Part shown: in pieces, positions 20,750 through 32,960 of the stretch | How the letters are laid out: each line of letters starts with the position of its first letter | Numbering within the stretch: the first letter of the stretch is position 1 | Assembly (NCBI GenBank): GCA_034190875.2 | Contig: CM067355.1 | Coordinates: 33,797,314 to 33,861,313 of the forward strand | Reading direction: 5' to 3' | Origin: Urechis unicinctus | Taxonomy: Eukaryota; Annelida; Polychaeta; Xenopneusta; Urechidae | Length of the DNA stretch: 64,000 bases | Notes under the pieces: generated by a model | Told to the model about the DNA's origin: nothing | What the model saw: only the letters and a program-made list of their open reading frames with translations | Database searches by the model: none | Program-made: the position numbers and the translations under genes

Positions 20750-22596
20750 GGTTATAACTGAACGCAGGACTGAGACACTCTCCCGTTTTATACACACCCT
20801 CTATCCCATCACTTAGCTTAGCTCAGCAAACTATGACGACATATCCGACGAAAATTGTGAAATCACTTTCCAAAAATAGAATGACCTCATCCAAAATAGC
20901 GCCCCTCCATGAGGTCACCAAGGTCGCAAAGATTTCAAGGACGAAAAATATTCGAGCAGATGATGAAATCACTTTCCAAAAATAGAATGATGTCACCACA
21001 ATATCTGAGGTGAATGCGAAATCGACTGACAGGGGGGCAACTCACAATGACTAATTTATCAAATCGTTTGACATGAGTCGTTATTTAATTAAGATAGATG
21101 CGCATCGTGAATTCAACGATCGGTAAATCACATTACCAGCTTGTGTAATTATACCACAGATTCATCAAGTCCGATTAATAACACAAACACCAGTATAACA
21201 TTTATGTATTTATATTTATTTAAATTTTAAAAAATATTTAAATTTTAACTATTTTCTTCTATCTTCATCCTACAAACAAAAACAAATTATTTTTGTTTTA
21301 ATCTCTAAGAATAAATAAAATTCCAGAGAATCTTAAACATTTGCGGTACTCACGGGTCTCTGGTAATAAATGTTTGGGTTCCCTGCATACAAAGAAATAT
21401 AGACTTACAACAGATACAAAAAAGTCAACGAATCTATACTATGATATAGCGTGCTTTAAGCAAATACTCACAGTACGGGATACGCCGTTACGAGGGACCC
21501 ACCCTTGGTAATAGCTTTCACCCACTTGGTAGGGGCTGAAATGTATCCTCCGGGGTACTCCCCTGTCACGCCAACTACATATTCGAATCGCTTATATGAA
21601 ATAATTTTATAAAGTCCAAATTGCTCCTCCAAATCAGGATTTTTTAACGTTTCGTTCACTAAAATAGGATAGTCGGAATTAGTAAATTTTGATTTTGATG
21701 GGTCCGTTGAAACAAAATGATTTTTATGGATATGTTCCATTATGACTTTTTGGAAATATTCCAGATGAAAACTATTCGGAAGTTAAGTTACCATCCGCTA
21801 TTTGTAACCCATAACTCCACCCCCATTTTGAGAAATATCCAATGGTCAACTTTTAATCCATCTGTCGTTATATTCTCAATGAGAGTTACAACACACTTAA
21901 AGACATCTGTCATTTTTTCCCTCCTATGTAAGACTCATATGCTAGTAAGATTCATTCACGTGAAAACTTCAATCGACCAACATATCTAACGAAAATTGAC
22001 TTTTAATAGCCATTTACAATCTCCTCAATAAAACTATCGAAAATGACCTCACCCAAATACCGCCCATTCATCACAGCAGGTCGAAAGTCAACAACCTTCC
22101 TAAGGACATAGCCCCAAATGAACTCACTCGAATACCGTACATCGCGTTAGCCTCCTAAGGTCACCAATTCAATATATCACCACATGTCATGGGATAAAGG
22201 AAGTTAATAGCAACAAATCACCTCGTAAACACCGTCTTCATATCTGAACAGGTGGTGAATACTCCACTAACATTAACACTATCCTTCACTTCTCTTTCAA
22301 CACCATTACCGCCAATTGACTTTTAATACCCATTTACAAACTCCTTCTCAATAAAACTCCCAAAAATGACCTCATCCAAAATAGCGCCCCTCCATGAGGT
22401 CACCAAGGTCGCAAAGATTTCAAGGGCGGAAAATAACGGAACAGATGGTGAAATCACTTTCCAAAAATAGAATTAGGTCATCAAAATACCGCACCGAATC
22501 CGCATGCGATCGTCAGCGAAAAATATATTGCGCAATCCACGTCGTCCAGAGTTCGATGTCAAAAACGTGGTAGTTAGGGGCACGTCTATCACTACT
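19505..22596 (-). repeat. Right arm of the palindrome (no Ngaro)
   Basis: About 3.1 kb, the mirror of the left arm. Compared with the left arm it lacks roughly 130 bp near the centre: the end of intron 3 and the first part of exon 4 of the polymerase gene. It has the canonical donor GTAAGT where the left arm has GTATGT after exon 1. Both arms keep the main frames open. Confidence 0.9.
21265..21740 (-). CDS. Orphan spliced gene of the palindrome, right copy
   Basis: The mirror of 17053-17529, with the same three exons (first exon 21740 down to about 21472), the same 29-base middle exon and the same stop. One residue in exon 1 differs (EQFGLYK here, EQFELYK in the left copy). Function unknown. 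Confidence 0.5.
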
Positions 22597-22602
22597 GACG
22601 GG
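22597..22602 (+). repeat. Target-site duplication, right (GACGGG)
   Basis: Same six bases as at 11218-11223, directly after the right terminus. The following bases read gacggg again after one extra g-rich step, so the exact edge could shift by a base or two. Confidence 0.75.
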
Positions 22603-22654
22603 GACGGGTTTTCGAGGTCCCTTGGCACAACCGTATCCAGAATAAGGCCAAGTG

Positions 22655-22687
22655 CCCCCCCCCCCCCCCGGGGGGGGGGGGGGGGGG
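22655..22687. repeat. C15-G18 homopolymer palindrome
   Basis: Fifteen C are followed directly by eighteen G. This would form a very stable hairpin or quadruplex and is also a typical site of sequencing or assembly error. Confidence 0.9.
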
Positions 22688-25600
22688 TTAACCAACGCCA
22701 TAATACTTGAACTATGGTGAATGGAGTTACGACCAGCTTCGCCTCCTTGCAAAACATGGTCCCAGCCCATGTCGATCGTATACCTTCTCCAAAATGATAC
22801 ACGATATGTTTGTGGTTTGTAAGAAAAATGACAACTAGAAGGGTGGCGTACATTGTGCACGGTCGATTGGAGCATCAATCTGAAATGTCTGCCTCGTAGT
22901 ATCGCTTTTATCACGATCTGACAAACTTTAGGTCTACACTGTTGGCTAAGAAATGAAGCTCTCAAATTGCAATTGGGTTGAATATCATATCGACGCAGTC
23001 TTTGACTAAGTTTTTATTTCTCCCATATGTTTGTACCAGCGCATAATGTGTCATTAATTTGTAATTAATTTCTTTTGAACAACGACTGTCTGATATTTCA
23101 CATAACGCACGCACACACGCACGCACACACGTCATTTTCATTTTTTCACCTCCCAATAGAAAAGGCTTATTTGAGAGTTAAAGTGAATATAACAAGGAGC
23201 GTGCGCTGACGGCAAGTGTGTCCTAACGATTATCTACATTGCGTTCCATTAATGATCAAAGTGTTGAATTGATATTCGATTAAACGAATCATGTGTCACT
23301 TTGGAAACCTGTGTGCGCATATTTACTTTCATTCATGCTTTCTTAAACATAACTTCTCCATAATCAAGACAGTTAACTGAAACAGAAGCTGGCGCTGTCG
23401 AGGAGTTATTAAATATGTATAGCAATGAGTCGGTGGTTTCCATCGCCAACATTACACTGGCTAACTTTTCCTTTCAAAGTAATAGGGCATGCACGTGGCA
23501 GATAAATCACAAGGTCGAGGTCCAACAACTTGACATCGTTACAAAACTTGGTGACGCAGACATGTTCATATCTTGGCGCGTTATTCGTCGCGTTTCTGCC
23601 GAACTTGGCACACACGGGATTTTTCAGTATAGCTTTTCTCTCTCAGCGATTTGGGGTATTTCGCATATCACCCAATGCTGCATAATCCCGCTGCTGGGAA
23701 CCGTTAATATACAGATTTGGTACAGTTCATCTGGTTAGTCATGTTCGGTCCATGAGTCGCAATGGCGTCGTCTGATATGGTCACCAATTAGTAACTGCAG
23801 AGTAGCCCAATTACACTGGGTAACATGTAACGCCTTTCATATTCTTCTTATGCAATGAACCACAAGGACATACTGTCTTTTATGACCAGTTCAATACGGC
23901 TAGATTAAATAACGTTAGTTTGAAACCTTCCCTGGTCATAACACCATTGTTATCGTCCTTGCCTTAAAAGGATTTAGAGCCGCTCTGTTCCAAAGTCAGC
24001 ACCGAGCACCAGTGGACTCGTTCTTGCATACAAAACGTAAATTAATGTTTTGTTCCTGATCCTGCTGATGATTCCCATGCATAATGTTGTGCATAAATGC
24101 TGGGTATTTTTGCATAAACTAGATGCTTCCTTAAAACAAACACCATATCGCGCAATGCTGCCTTAATTCTATAAACAAAATTGGCATCGACTCGGGATTG
24201 AAACAATAATGAGAAACCAACATAAAACCAGGGACAAATCTAAAACAGACGTGCGACTTTGGGATATAGGGGCCAATATTACGCAACATGGATGTTTTAA
24301 TTGAATAACATTGGTAAGTTATTGGTATAACTAATTATGGTGACTGATTATTTTCTAATGCTAAACTAAACTATTTGTTTTCCCACATCAGCAACTCGGT
24401 CTAAAGTTTCTGGAATTATCAAATATAATCATTCATTGTACGTTTTGCCTCAAGTGTTATTATTTTATTTGATTATCATTATTTGTTTATGAGGATATTG
24501 TTATGACAAACCAAAACATTGTGTTAGCCAGCGGGTATAGATAACAAACCTGACCAACAACCTATGGAAGGCATAGTCTATGCACTCGGACGCAGTGTGT
24601 TCGCCGAGACCCAAGACCGAACACATACAATAGCGAACATCGAAAGTTTTTTTTGTAAATGAGTATCTTATTGTGTTCTGCTCTGTTTAAAATGTTTTGA
24701 AATGTCATTAGTATGAATTAGAGAGAGGAATAAGGTCACACACGCGCCCGATTTGCAAACCACCCCAGACGTCTGTCTAGCGACGCCCAGTAGTGCCTGG
24801 ATCTAATTTAACGGGTTCTTTGCTGTTTTGTATCACCTTCATAATTTCTGACACTATCCATCATGGGATAAAATTATGGCTACATTTTATTTGTAATACA
24901 AGAAAAATTCTGTTGCCTCTGTTGGGATTTATGTGCTATGATTCAATGGTTTAGTACACTTGGATCTTCTGACCTGCCCCAAACACGGTTGATTGATTTC
25001 AAAATTTACAACATAATGTGTTAAGCTAAACTATGGATGACATCTTGTGTAAACATGAGCGCTTTCATCTCAACGTATATATTTTACAGTAATCCATCAC
25101 GCAATTAATCTTTTATTCAATTAAACTTTCCCATTCTTAGCAGCACCCCCACCGCCATGCCGCCATCTCCTCTCAAACCACCATTGTACCCGCCTGTCTC
25201 GTGCGAGGATAAATAAGAAGAGAAAGTCTACCGTTATTCTCATTAACTCAGTCTGGATCTGTTCGGTTCAAAAACAACGCTACCATAAACTGCATCACTT
25301 TGGATTAAGTTCATACCTATGACACCGACTTGTGCTTTCTTGTACATCGGCCATCTTGTCTTCTTCTTGCCTTAATTCAGACGACAAACATGTCGGATGG
25401 TATCAGTTTGTGGATTATTTATCTCTCACAAACGCCGCCATTCCGTTACCGCGCTCTTCAAGAATTGGGTAAATGTCGAATCAAAAACAACTCCGAACTC
25501 TGAACGCTGTCTCGAAAAGTTGGTCTCGTTTTGATTTAGTTCGTATATTCTAATCGCATAGTAATTAATTCATAATTATGTTTAGATAAACATTGTCGAG

Positions 25601-25690
25601 TTAATAATTGTATATGAATTGGTAAGTAACTAGAGTCTAGTTATGATTGATGTTGTGGTCGTTTGATGTGTGATGGTGAGGTTGATGTAG
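22688..25690. other. Noncoding DNA, probably intron
   Basis: No supported gene or clear repeat apart from a small CA/CG-rich tract at 23105-23130. If the LRR exon at 25.7 kb belongs to the NLR gene, this is intronic. Confidence 0.5.
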
Positions 25691-26509
25691 GACAGAATGG
25701 TGAGTGAGGCGTGTTATTGTGTCATGTGGAGTGTCAGCCTTGTCCCTGTCTCTGTTATACAGTACGTCTGTTACGTCCCCGGATCCACGCGGATGTCACC
25801 GGATATAGAGGAGGTCCACCTGAAGTACGTGTACCTCCACAGTGACACACTGACCAGCCTGGTGTCCTCGTCGTCCACGTCGTCACTACGCGTCATCACG
25901 GGGCTGCCGTATGATGCCGGCAGCGCGGCCGCCATACACCGCGTTATGGAGAAGACGCCCGCCTTACAGGCGTTAGGGCTGTGGCTGTTTACATCTAATG
26001 CTGCTGCCTGCAGGGAGTTGTCTTGCGTCGTGTCCGCCTCCAGCGTCGCGTGTCTGTCGCTGTATGTGGAGCCTGATGTCGCGCGTCACATGGAGCTCAT
26101 CAGAGACTTACTGGATAACGCGTCGTCTTTACGGGAACTCTGGCTGACGTTCTCCTCTCCACCGAGTGATGCTGTAATGGTTGACCTGGCACGGTGGGTG
26201 TGTCGACAAGGCCGCCTCATCAGACTATCACTCGCGTGTTATGATGATGATGACGCTATCAACGTGGCGTGTTTCCTGAGGCAGCTCGTCAAGACGCCTC
26301 ACAGCCTACGTCACATCTACACAAACGGCAAAGTCTGGTCATGGAACCGTGATGTAGTGACGCGCTTCACAGGCGACCTACAGGAGGTCAGGGAAGGTCC
26401 TGAGGCCGGGTTCTTCACACCGCTGGTATCCAGCGACTACCTACTCGCCTCCATCCCCAGGCACGTCAAGGAGGTCCTCACTCGGAGGTATGTCTCACCT
26501 CGCCATTAG
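25691..26509 (+). CDS. LRR-like C-terminal exon
   Basis: An open frame of 270 residues after an acceptor (gttgatgtag) ends at TAG 26507. It is GC-richer than its surroundings and has repeated L-x-x-L-x-L patterns spaced roughly 28 residues (for example TPALQALGLWLFTS, SLRELWLTFSS, RLIRLSLACYDDDD), typical of the divergent leucine-rich repeats at the end of NLR proteins. The first 30 residues are hydrophobic and may belong to the preceding repeat. It lies on the same strand as the CARD-NACHT exons, so it may be that gene's last exon, separated by about 18 kb of transposon-filled intron, or it may belong to a neighbouring paralogue. ATG 25697 is only the first in-frame Met. Confidence 0.55.
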   Translation, partial: DRMVSEACYCVMWSVSLVPVSVIQYVCYVPGSTRMSPDIEEVHLKYVYLHSDTLTSLVSSSSTSSLRVITGLPYDAGSAAAIHRVMEKTPALQALGLWLFTSNAAACRELSCVVSASSVACLSLYVEPDVARHMELIRDLLDNASSLRELWLTFSSPPSDAVMVDLARWVCRQGRLIRLSLACYDDDDAINVACFLRQLVKTPHSLRHIYTNGKVWSWNRDVVTRFTGDLQEVREGPEAGFFTPLVSSDYLLASIPRHVKEVLTRRYVSPRH

Positions 26510-27234
26510 TCACCCTCATGTATATATGTCTTGTTGTGATGCACATGAACAATGTTTACTTTTGTCATGATGTGATGCTGAGTCACGTGATGTGTCCGCC
26601 ATGTTGGATTTAATGTCGTCTTGTTTTATTGAGTCACTTTCCGGCTGTAAAAGTGTTGCAGTTTATTAACTTGTTGAAATGTTATCTTGATGTGTAGAAT
26701 ATAATTCACTCAGTTGTTTACATAGACTTAGCAGTTGTGTATTTATATATCACCTGATATTCTAGAAGTTATTTGACTCTGGAATTAGATGTCTTTGATG
26801 GCTCCATTGAACTTGCTGCTGTTAACTTTATCATATTGTATACCATGATATGTCATAGCAATAATTTAATTCTTATGAATGATGTTTTCATCTTTCCTTC
26901 TATTAGGACAGCCGTTTTGATATAACATTATAGACTGTTCAGTTCTTTTGAACTTATGTTATATAAATAACAGAATTCCTTATATGGATGGATTGAGAAT
27001 ACACGTTGATTTTCTCTGTCAGTTGTGTTACATAACACCAATTAAATTGATCTGAATCATTTATATTGGTCACTATGTATAAGTTAGAACTGTATCATAT
27101 AATGTATATCTTATGCTGTACGTAATGTCTAGTTAACTCTACAAAGCATTAAGCCTATGTTGCTATGAGTTACTGCTGATGAAGTTGTATTATTCTTGTT
27201 ATATTGTTGTGTGGTGATTTATTGAATGATTATT

Positions 27235-27240
27235 AATAAA
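27235..27240 (+). terminator. Poly(A) signal AATAAA after the LRR exon
   Basis: ttattaataaagttattgc, about 730 bases after the stop. A TG-rich stretch (cctgttgtgtgttgtgttg) follows about 20 bases on, as expected of a cleavage site. Confidence 0.6.
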
Positions 27241-27402
27241 GTTATTGCATTATTACCTGTTGTGTGTTGTGTTGACAGTACGCTTATGCATAATACATTA
27301 TATTTCTTTGAATAGTTCTTTAACTTTCCCAGGATGACCAGCAGAGTGTAGATGGTTTTATACATCAGTTCTCTGTGTAATCACAACACTTCCAAGACAG
27401 AT

Positions 27403-27466
27403 TCTTTCAAGGCACCATATTACACACTAGTGTTGGTGTGCTGTTAAACCCTATACTTACTTACCT
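27403..27466 (+). repeat. LINE/SINE 3' tail, copy 1
   Basis: Contains ggcaccatat-acactagtgttggtgtgctgttaaaccc, then tatacttactta. It matches the end of the LINE at 43.2 kb and, inverted, 34.25 kb. Confidence 0.75.
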
Positions 27467-30400
27467 GAAGTCCTTCACCTGCACATACTAAACTATACAC
27501 AATATCAATAGCTTACTGTACATTGGGAGTAATTGAGTATCAGTATTTCACATATATTACATGGGTCAGAAGTTTCATTGGCTGTTGCTCTCAGCATCAG
27601 TCTCTAGATTTTACCCCTCAAACTCGTCCACCCCAGCCATTGTCGGCTGTTGTTTATAGCTTATAAAGGAATCTATTCTTGTATCTTCTAATATATATAA
27701 CCCTTTAGACTGTCAATATTTACTATATTTGAAAGGGAATAGAATATTTTACTAGGCAAGAACATAGTTGCCAATAACAGAGGGAAACTGCTATAATCGA
27801 GTCTTTGATCAAACATGTTTATGCGTCCATAAAAGCAAATATACTGGTACATAGTCTTTTAAAGTTATTAAGGAAAGTTTTAGTCTATTTGATATGTCGA
27901 AAAGACTTGCATTGAACGGATTACAGGTCAGAATACTTGGCAAAATGAGATAGAATTGTTATATCATGCTCACTGAAAATTTTATAGTAAAATACAACGT
28001 TATGATTTTCGAGCGAGACCCACCTTACTAGAATCATAACGTATCGATACTGTTGGAAGATTTTCGTTGGCACAGTTCTGACATTATTTTAACGCCAACA
28101 ATTAACATATTGAAAAGATAAAGAACTGCCTCGACTTCAATGATCATCTTTTGATCCAGCTGTGAGTTATCAATCGTTCATATTCAACTTCCAACAATCA
28201 TCAATGTAGAAATGTGGTTATCCCGCTTGGATGAGTGGCGAAAGGGAAGTATTTTGTGTGCAGAGCTACAGACATGATAGACAATATTGTTGAAGTCAAT
28301 GGCCTAGGTCATGCCTTGATGCTGTTGAGATCGGTTGCAGTTTAGTTGGTTATCACATGAACAACCTCGCTATATCCTGTCTTTCGCCACCACCATTGAT
28401 CAAATCCTAGATGATTAGAATTAAGTCAATCATTTTTTACTTGCGAAGAAATTGATCTTAAAAAAGTTACCATGTTCACTATTTGAATCAGTTGTGTAAA
28501 GTATGTTTGCTAACTCTTGTTTGATTGAACGCTTTAGATGTTTAGCTTCCCCTGTACTGATTTCACGGTTCAGTGCTTTGAAAATAACTGAGCAAATTCT
28601 GTCTGCTGTCATTGGGTGTCCTGTAGTCTCTTATATAATGCTTAGCATTTCAAATATTTGAGTCCACAAACTCAAAATGATTATATTCAGGCTTTTGGTC
28701 AGGCGATGAGGAGATCCGACTCTGAGGCCAGGTGACTATAGTATTTGTTTAAGGCTTGTACATTCTCTCAGAAAAGTAACCCTTGGGCTTGTGGAAGCCA
28801 TATTTAGCTACACCACAAATTATTGCTTCTGTTAGAGATACAGACTTTGTCAGACACATGTGTCTTTCTATGTACTTATGAGGTAAGTCCCAACCACAGA
28901 GGTCCACGAAAAATAATAACTTCCCTGACAGCTGTCTGGGCTATGCCCTGTTTGTCAACCTTTGTGTTGTTTGCCCAAAACAACATCTCATCCCATTTTG
29001 TTCGGTTGTTGTCATAACGTTCCCTCTTAGAGCAAAACTCACGTAAATTGTGGTTGTGACTTTTGAGATGCGTCGGACTTACCAGTATTCAAACGAGAAA
29101 AACTACTTCTCTTCATCTCTAGTAGCGTTTGATTGAGGCACTTAATGGTTCAATTCCATGTCTTCATGGAGTCGAGGACTGTTGATAACAGTCCAGAGCA
29201 GCAGCATCGTTATCTCTGACCCCACGAGATTGGCGCTGTATTCTGGTTGAAATCTCAACAAATGACAGCTCACTGGGGGAGGCAAACAAAAACTTACGCA
29301 GATCAATACATTTGATCATAAGTTCACTAGGCGGGAGAGCTCCGTGTGCTTGGTTGTACAGTGAACGTAGACTTGCTTTAAACGGCAATCGGCTTCTTAG
29401 GCTTAAACAGAGAACAGAAGTCAGTAAAGCTGCTCAGACATACTGGTTTGCTTCTACATTGAGAAAGGGCTTTGAGAAGACGCTGCTGTTCCTGGTCGGA
29501 TAGCTTTGTGGCCCTTTGGGCTTTCTGAAATCTTTTGCCTTCGTTGATTCCTTACAAAAACCAATCTGACTGATATTAGCAGGCTGTACTCCCTTGGCAA
29601 AACATACATTCTAGACAGGTGGTTATGATGTGCACGAAAGCTTGCGTTATGCTGCTATTTCTTCTTTGTAGACATGCTCGTGTAGGCAAAGGACGTGACG
29701 CCAATTTTGGTAGTGAACAAACTACGACTGGGGCAAAGGTGTGTTTTAATGACATAACACTCTCCCCAACCTTGGTAACAAATTGAGCTATTCACTGGTC
29801 AATCATAAATATATCACTATTTATGGAACCCATTCAGTTTACACTGCAAGCAGTGATTGACTGACACAGAGAGTGACATAAAACAAATTACAATACACAA
29901 ATATATAAAAATGAGATAAACAATTACAAACAAATAAGTTGACTTAAAAAAAGGAAAGATAATTATCGGAAAATATATTCACACGCGGAAATACTGTGTG
30001 AAAAAAAACCAAATTACAAACCGACTATCATTAAATTGTTTACGAAATCACAAATCACAAATAATAACAGGAAAAACAATAGGTTTCGATCAAGAAATTA
30101 TAACAACTACAAAACACACCCACATACCGACAATCACAGAGTCCCTCTTGAGGACCATGAACACGGTTAAGATTTTTTTTTTTTGAACATGCATCATAAC
30201 GTTTTACAAAAAGGTAATTTAGTCAGCGCGTGATAGAATTCTCGTCAAACCTATTATACTGACATAAATACAACAACAAAAAGTGAATAGGGAACAAACT
30301 ATAAGTATTTGATCGTTCTTTGACTATATACTCAGATGAAATGAAATAATACACACATAAATAGGTTGATGACAGTTAACATACACAAGTAAAAGAAACA

Positions 30401-32270
30401 ATATTCGATACATGAAAGAGAAAGCTCGTAAAGAATTAACATACATAAAGATAAGAAAAAAAATGAAATTGACTACACGTACAAAATTCATGCGGCTACA
30501 TGTACAATGATACTATTGTTATCAATTATTCACCGATGTTTAATGGGGGGAATGGAATGGGGTTTAAGGTGAGTGGAGAGGATTCGGTGTAATGGGCATA
30601 AGGAGGAGGGGTAGAATTATTTTGGTTGCTCGAGGGTGCAAATTTCGTATGGGGTCTCGTTTTGATTTCTGTCAAACCTTTGCCAGCTAGCTCCCTGATG
30701 ATTACTGTTGTGATAAGCGGCTGCGCACGTCTCGCTCGAAAAATCCGTCTCAAAGACTTTTTATGGCCGTAGGGTACTCTCAGAGACGGCACTAAAGCTA
30801 GGGTCCGCGTTCGTCCGTCGGTCTCGTAGGTAAACGGAATAACTCAGTCCAAAACAACATTATCCCACAATAGGTACCCTTGCAGGCGGAAGTGATGGAG
30901 ATGGGAGGCAGCTGGATTAGTTATGCGACTTAAAGGATGACAAACGTTTGCACACAGTCGATTTTATCTTCGAGGAGGAGAAGATTGCCCTTCTGGACGT
31001 TATTCACATATATATTTCTTTATATAAATATGACTACTCCTTTTTTATGGAGATGTCTTTTCTCATAATTGCGGAATATACAATTAGTCATTTTAATTTA
31101 GACAGCTATGCTGTTTGTGGTACTTAAGCAGACAGAGTTTTGGTCTCTGTAGCATTCCCCCATTTAAAACTCAATATTACGACGTTTAACAGTTATGTCG
31201 CTTTAGAGGTATTTCAGCCAATAAGTCATTTTTTTCTCTTGTAGCATACACCGATTAATAACCATTTCATAGGTCATTATATTGACTTCCAACGACTATA
31301 TCACTTTTGAGGTACTTAGCCAACAGAGATATTGTCTGTGGCATTCCCGATTAATCAATATTCTATTCGTTTACCTGCAAGTGATATATCATCAGTTAAT
31401 CGTAGAACCGTACTCACGATAGAGTACTTCTCCTCCTCCAAAGATTAAACAGGACAAAAGCAAAAGGTGACCACATACTTGTCGGACAGACTGATAAAGC
31501 TTGAACTAGGATCGTTTTATATTACTATTATTATATTTTTTCCTCAAGATGTTGTGTTCGCGTGGGCTGCCGATGCTTGCTGACTGAGACTGAGAGAGTG
31601 AGAGTGGTCACATTTAAGGGGACAAGAGGCCCGTGTACGAGGCGATGTGTCAAGGGAATAGTGACATTACAATACGAGCCTTTTGAAGCTTACTCTGGAC
31701 GCGCAATTTGACTAAATCGGTTAAAGATCGAATACGGCCATACATTGAAATACAATAACAATTGTCGCGGGACGATTAAGTTTACAATAGAAGTGCGGGT
31801 ATCCCTCTGGATATACGCTGGGTTGTTGTTTACGAGGTAATGGCGCGTTTGTGGAGGATTGGAGTTTAGAACAAGAATGAGACATGCGTGCAATTAAATC
31901 CTTTTATCAACACATTGGGACAAAGCGGCTTTGGACCACAGGAATTTGACACTGTGTTTATGAAAGGTTCAGGCGTTGATTGCAAATGCAATTGGGTCGC
32001 GGTGAGATTGCATTCGGAAAGAATTTCAAGAACATTAATCCGAGGGGGAAGTTTGTAAAATTCCCATTTCGTGAGCTTGTTTTATCGCTGCCTTATTTAG
32101 GTGTGATAAATAAACCCAGTATGTATTGCCCTCGTGAAATCGGCAATTGAGTTTCGGTTGTTTTGTGAATCTGTCATGTGTTAGGTCTAAAATACTGGTT
32201 ATTTTTGTCCACTGGGGAGGTTTATTTTTCAGTTCAAATTTTGCCGTGGGAATTGAGTCAAAGTCATCGG
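27467..32270. other. Noncoding or unrecognised DNA
   Basis: Only short unrecognised frames. One minus-strand frame at 29164-29388 (starting MPFKASLRSLYNQ) looks protein-like and could be a transposon remnant, but I cannot name it. The stretch 31000-32270 may include the 3' LTR of the gypsy remnant that follows; no pair of LTRs is visible. Confidence 0.4.
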
Positions 32271-32273
32271 GGA

Positions 32274-32960
32274 TTAAAATGTCATTGGTGTTTGAGCTAT
32301 TGATGGGAGTAACTTTTGTCTTTGCTGTTGTTGGAACTTTACGTCTAGGGGCAGGGGTTTAGCATTTAATAAATTATTCGGCTGCGGTGTCTGTTTGCGA
32401 ATTCGCGGAGCAGGTGTGGGAACGTTTGTCGGCGGTCTATATAGCAATAGAAGACTGGTCATTGCTATCACTTGATGATGCGTCAGTATTCGGTATAACA
32501 GGTGCACTGCTAGGCTGTGTGTCTCTTTGTTGGCCATCGCAAGTCGGTTGCTGTGATGGATCAACGTTTAGGTTGTTGTCATCGTCCGTGCCAAAACTGT
32601 CATCCGGCAAATCATCTTCAGAGAGTTCTGAATCAGAATCTGCTGTGGGTAACGGATCCCACATGTTTACTTTAGACCTAACATGTCCCTTTTTCAATCG
32701 CATAACTTTGACAGGTTTCGGAAGGTATTTTCCGTCGGACAGTCTTTTTAATAGTACTGTGGTAGGCGTATTGAGTTCTGTGACTATGTATGGGCCATGT
32801 TAGGGTTTCGCTAACTTCTTTTTTGTGTTACGGATTCTAAATCTGGGTTGATAGATATACGCAACGTCACCTATTTGAACTGGGTTATTGGTAGATTGCG
32901 AGTCATAATGCTTTTTCATTTTCCTTTGCTGTTCAACGAGGTGGTGCACCTGCCCGTGGG
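32274..32960 (-). pseudogene. Ty3/gypsy integrase C-terminus remnant (1)
   Basis: Read on the minus strand, about 32960 to 32810 encodes HHLVEQQRKMKKHYD and VQIGDVAYIYQPR, the typical end of a gypsy integrase. After a stop the frame continues at 32703 with MRLKKGHVRSKVN and an acidic Ser/Asp tail. RT and the integrase core are missing; it is cut at about 32950, where a GalNAc-transferase copy begins on the other strand. Confidence 0.65.

Larger units (their letters stand above)
11224..22596. mobile_element. Palindromic Polinton/Maverick-like element
   Basis: The termini are exact inverted repeats (5' AGTAGTGATAGACG and its complement at 22583-22596), and the inverted homology continues through essentially the whole element to a centre near 19430-19504. 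The arms are close to identical, with scattered single-base differences. Without the nested Ngaro retrotransposon (11472-16444) the element is about 6.4 kb. Each arm carries subterminal repeats, a small spliced orphan gene and the first exons of a gene resembling the N-terminal region of Polinton-type protein-primed DNA polymerase B. Integrase, packaging ATPase, protease and capsid genes are absent, so it is non-autonomous. The 6-bp duplication and AG...CT ends fit the Polinton class. It is an old or recent endogenous viral-type element, annotated here only as found. Confidence 0.8.

Noticed and set aside
11224-22596. Simple assembly duplication as the cause of the palindrome
   Set aside because: The arms differ by scattered substitutions, a small central deletion, and an Ngaro insertion in only one arm, and a matched 6-bp duplication flanks the whole; an artefact would not create these. 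Long reads would still be decisive.
32437-32803. Plus-strand 138-residue Ser-rich frame
   Set aside because: It is the shadow of the acidic tail of the minus-strand gypsy integrase remnant.
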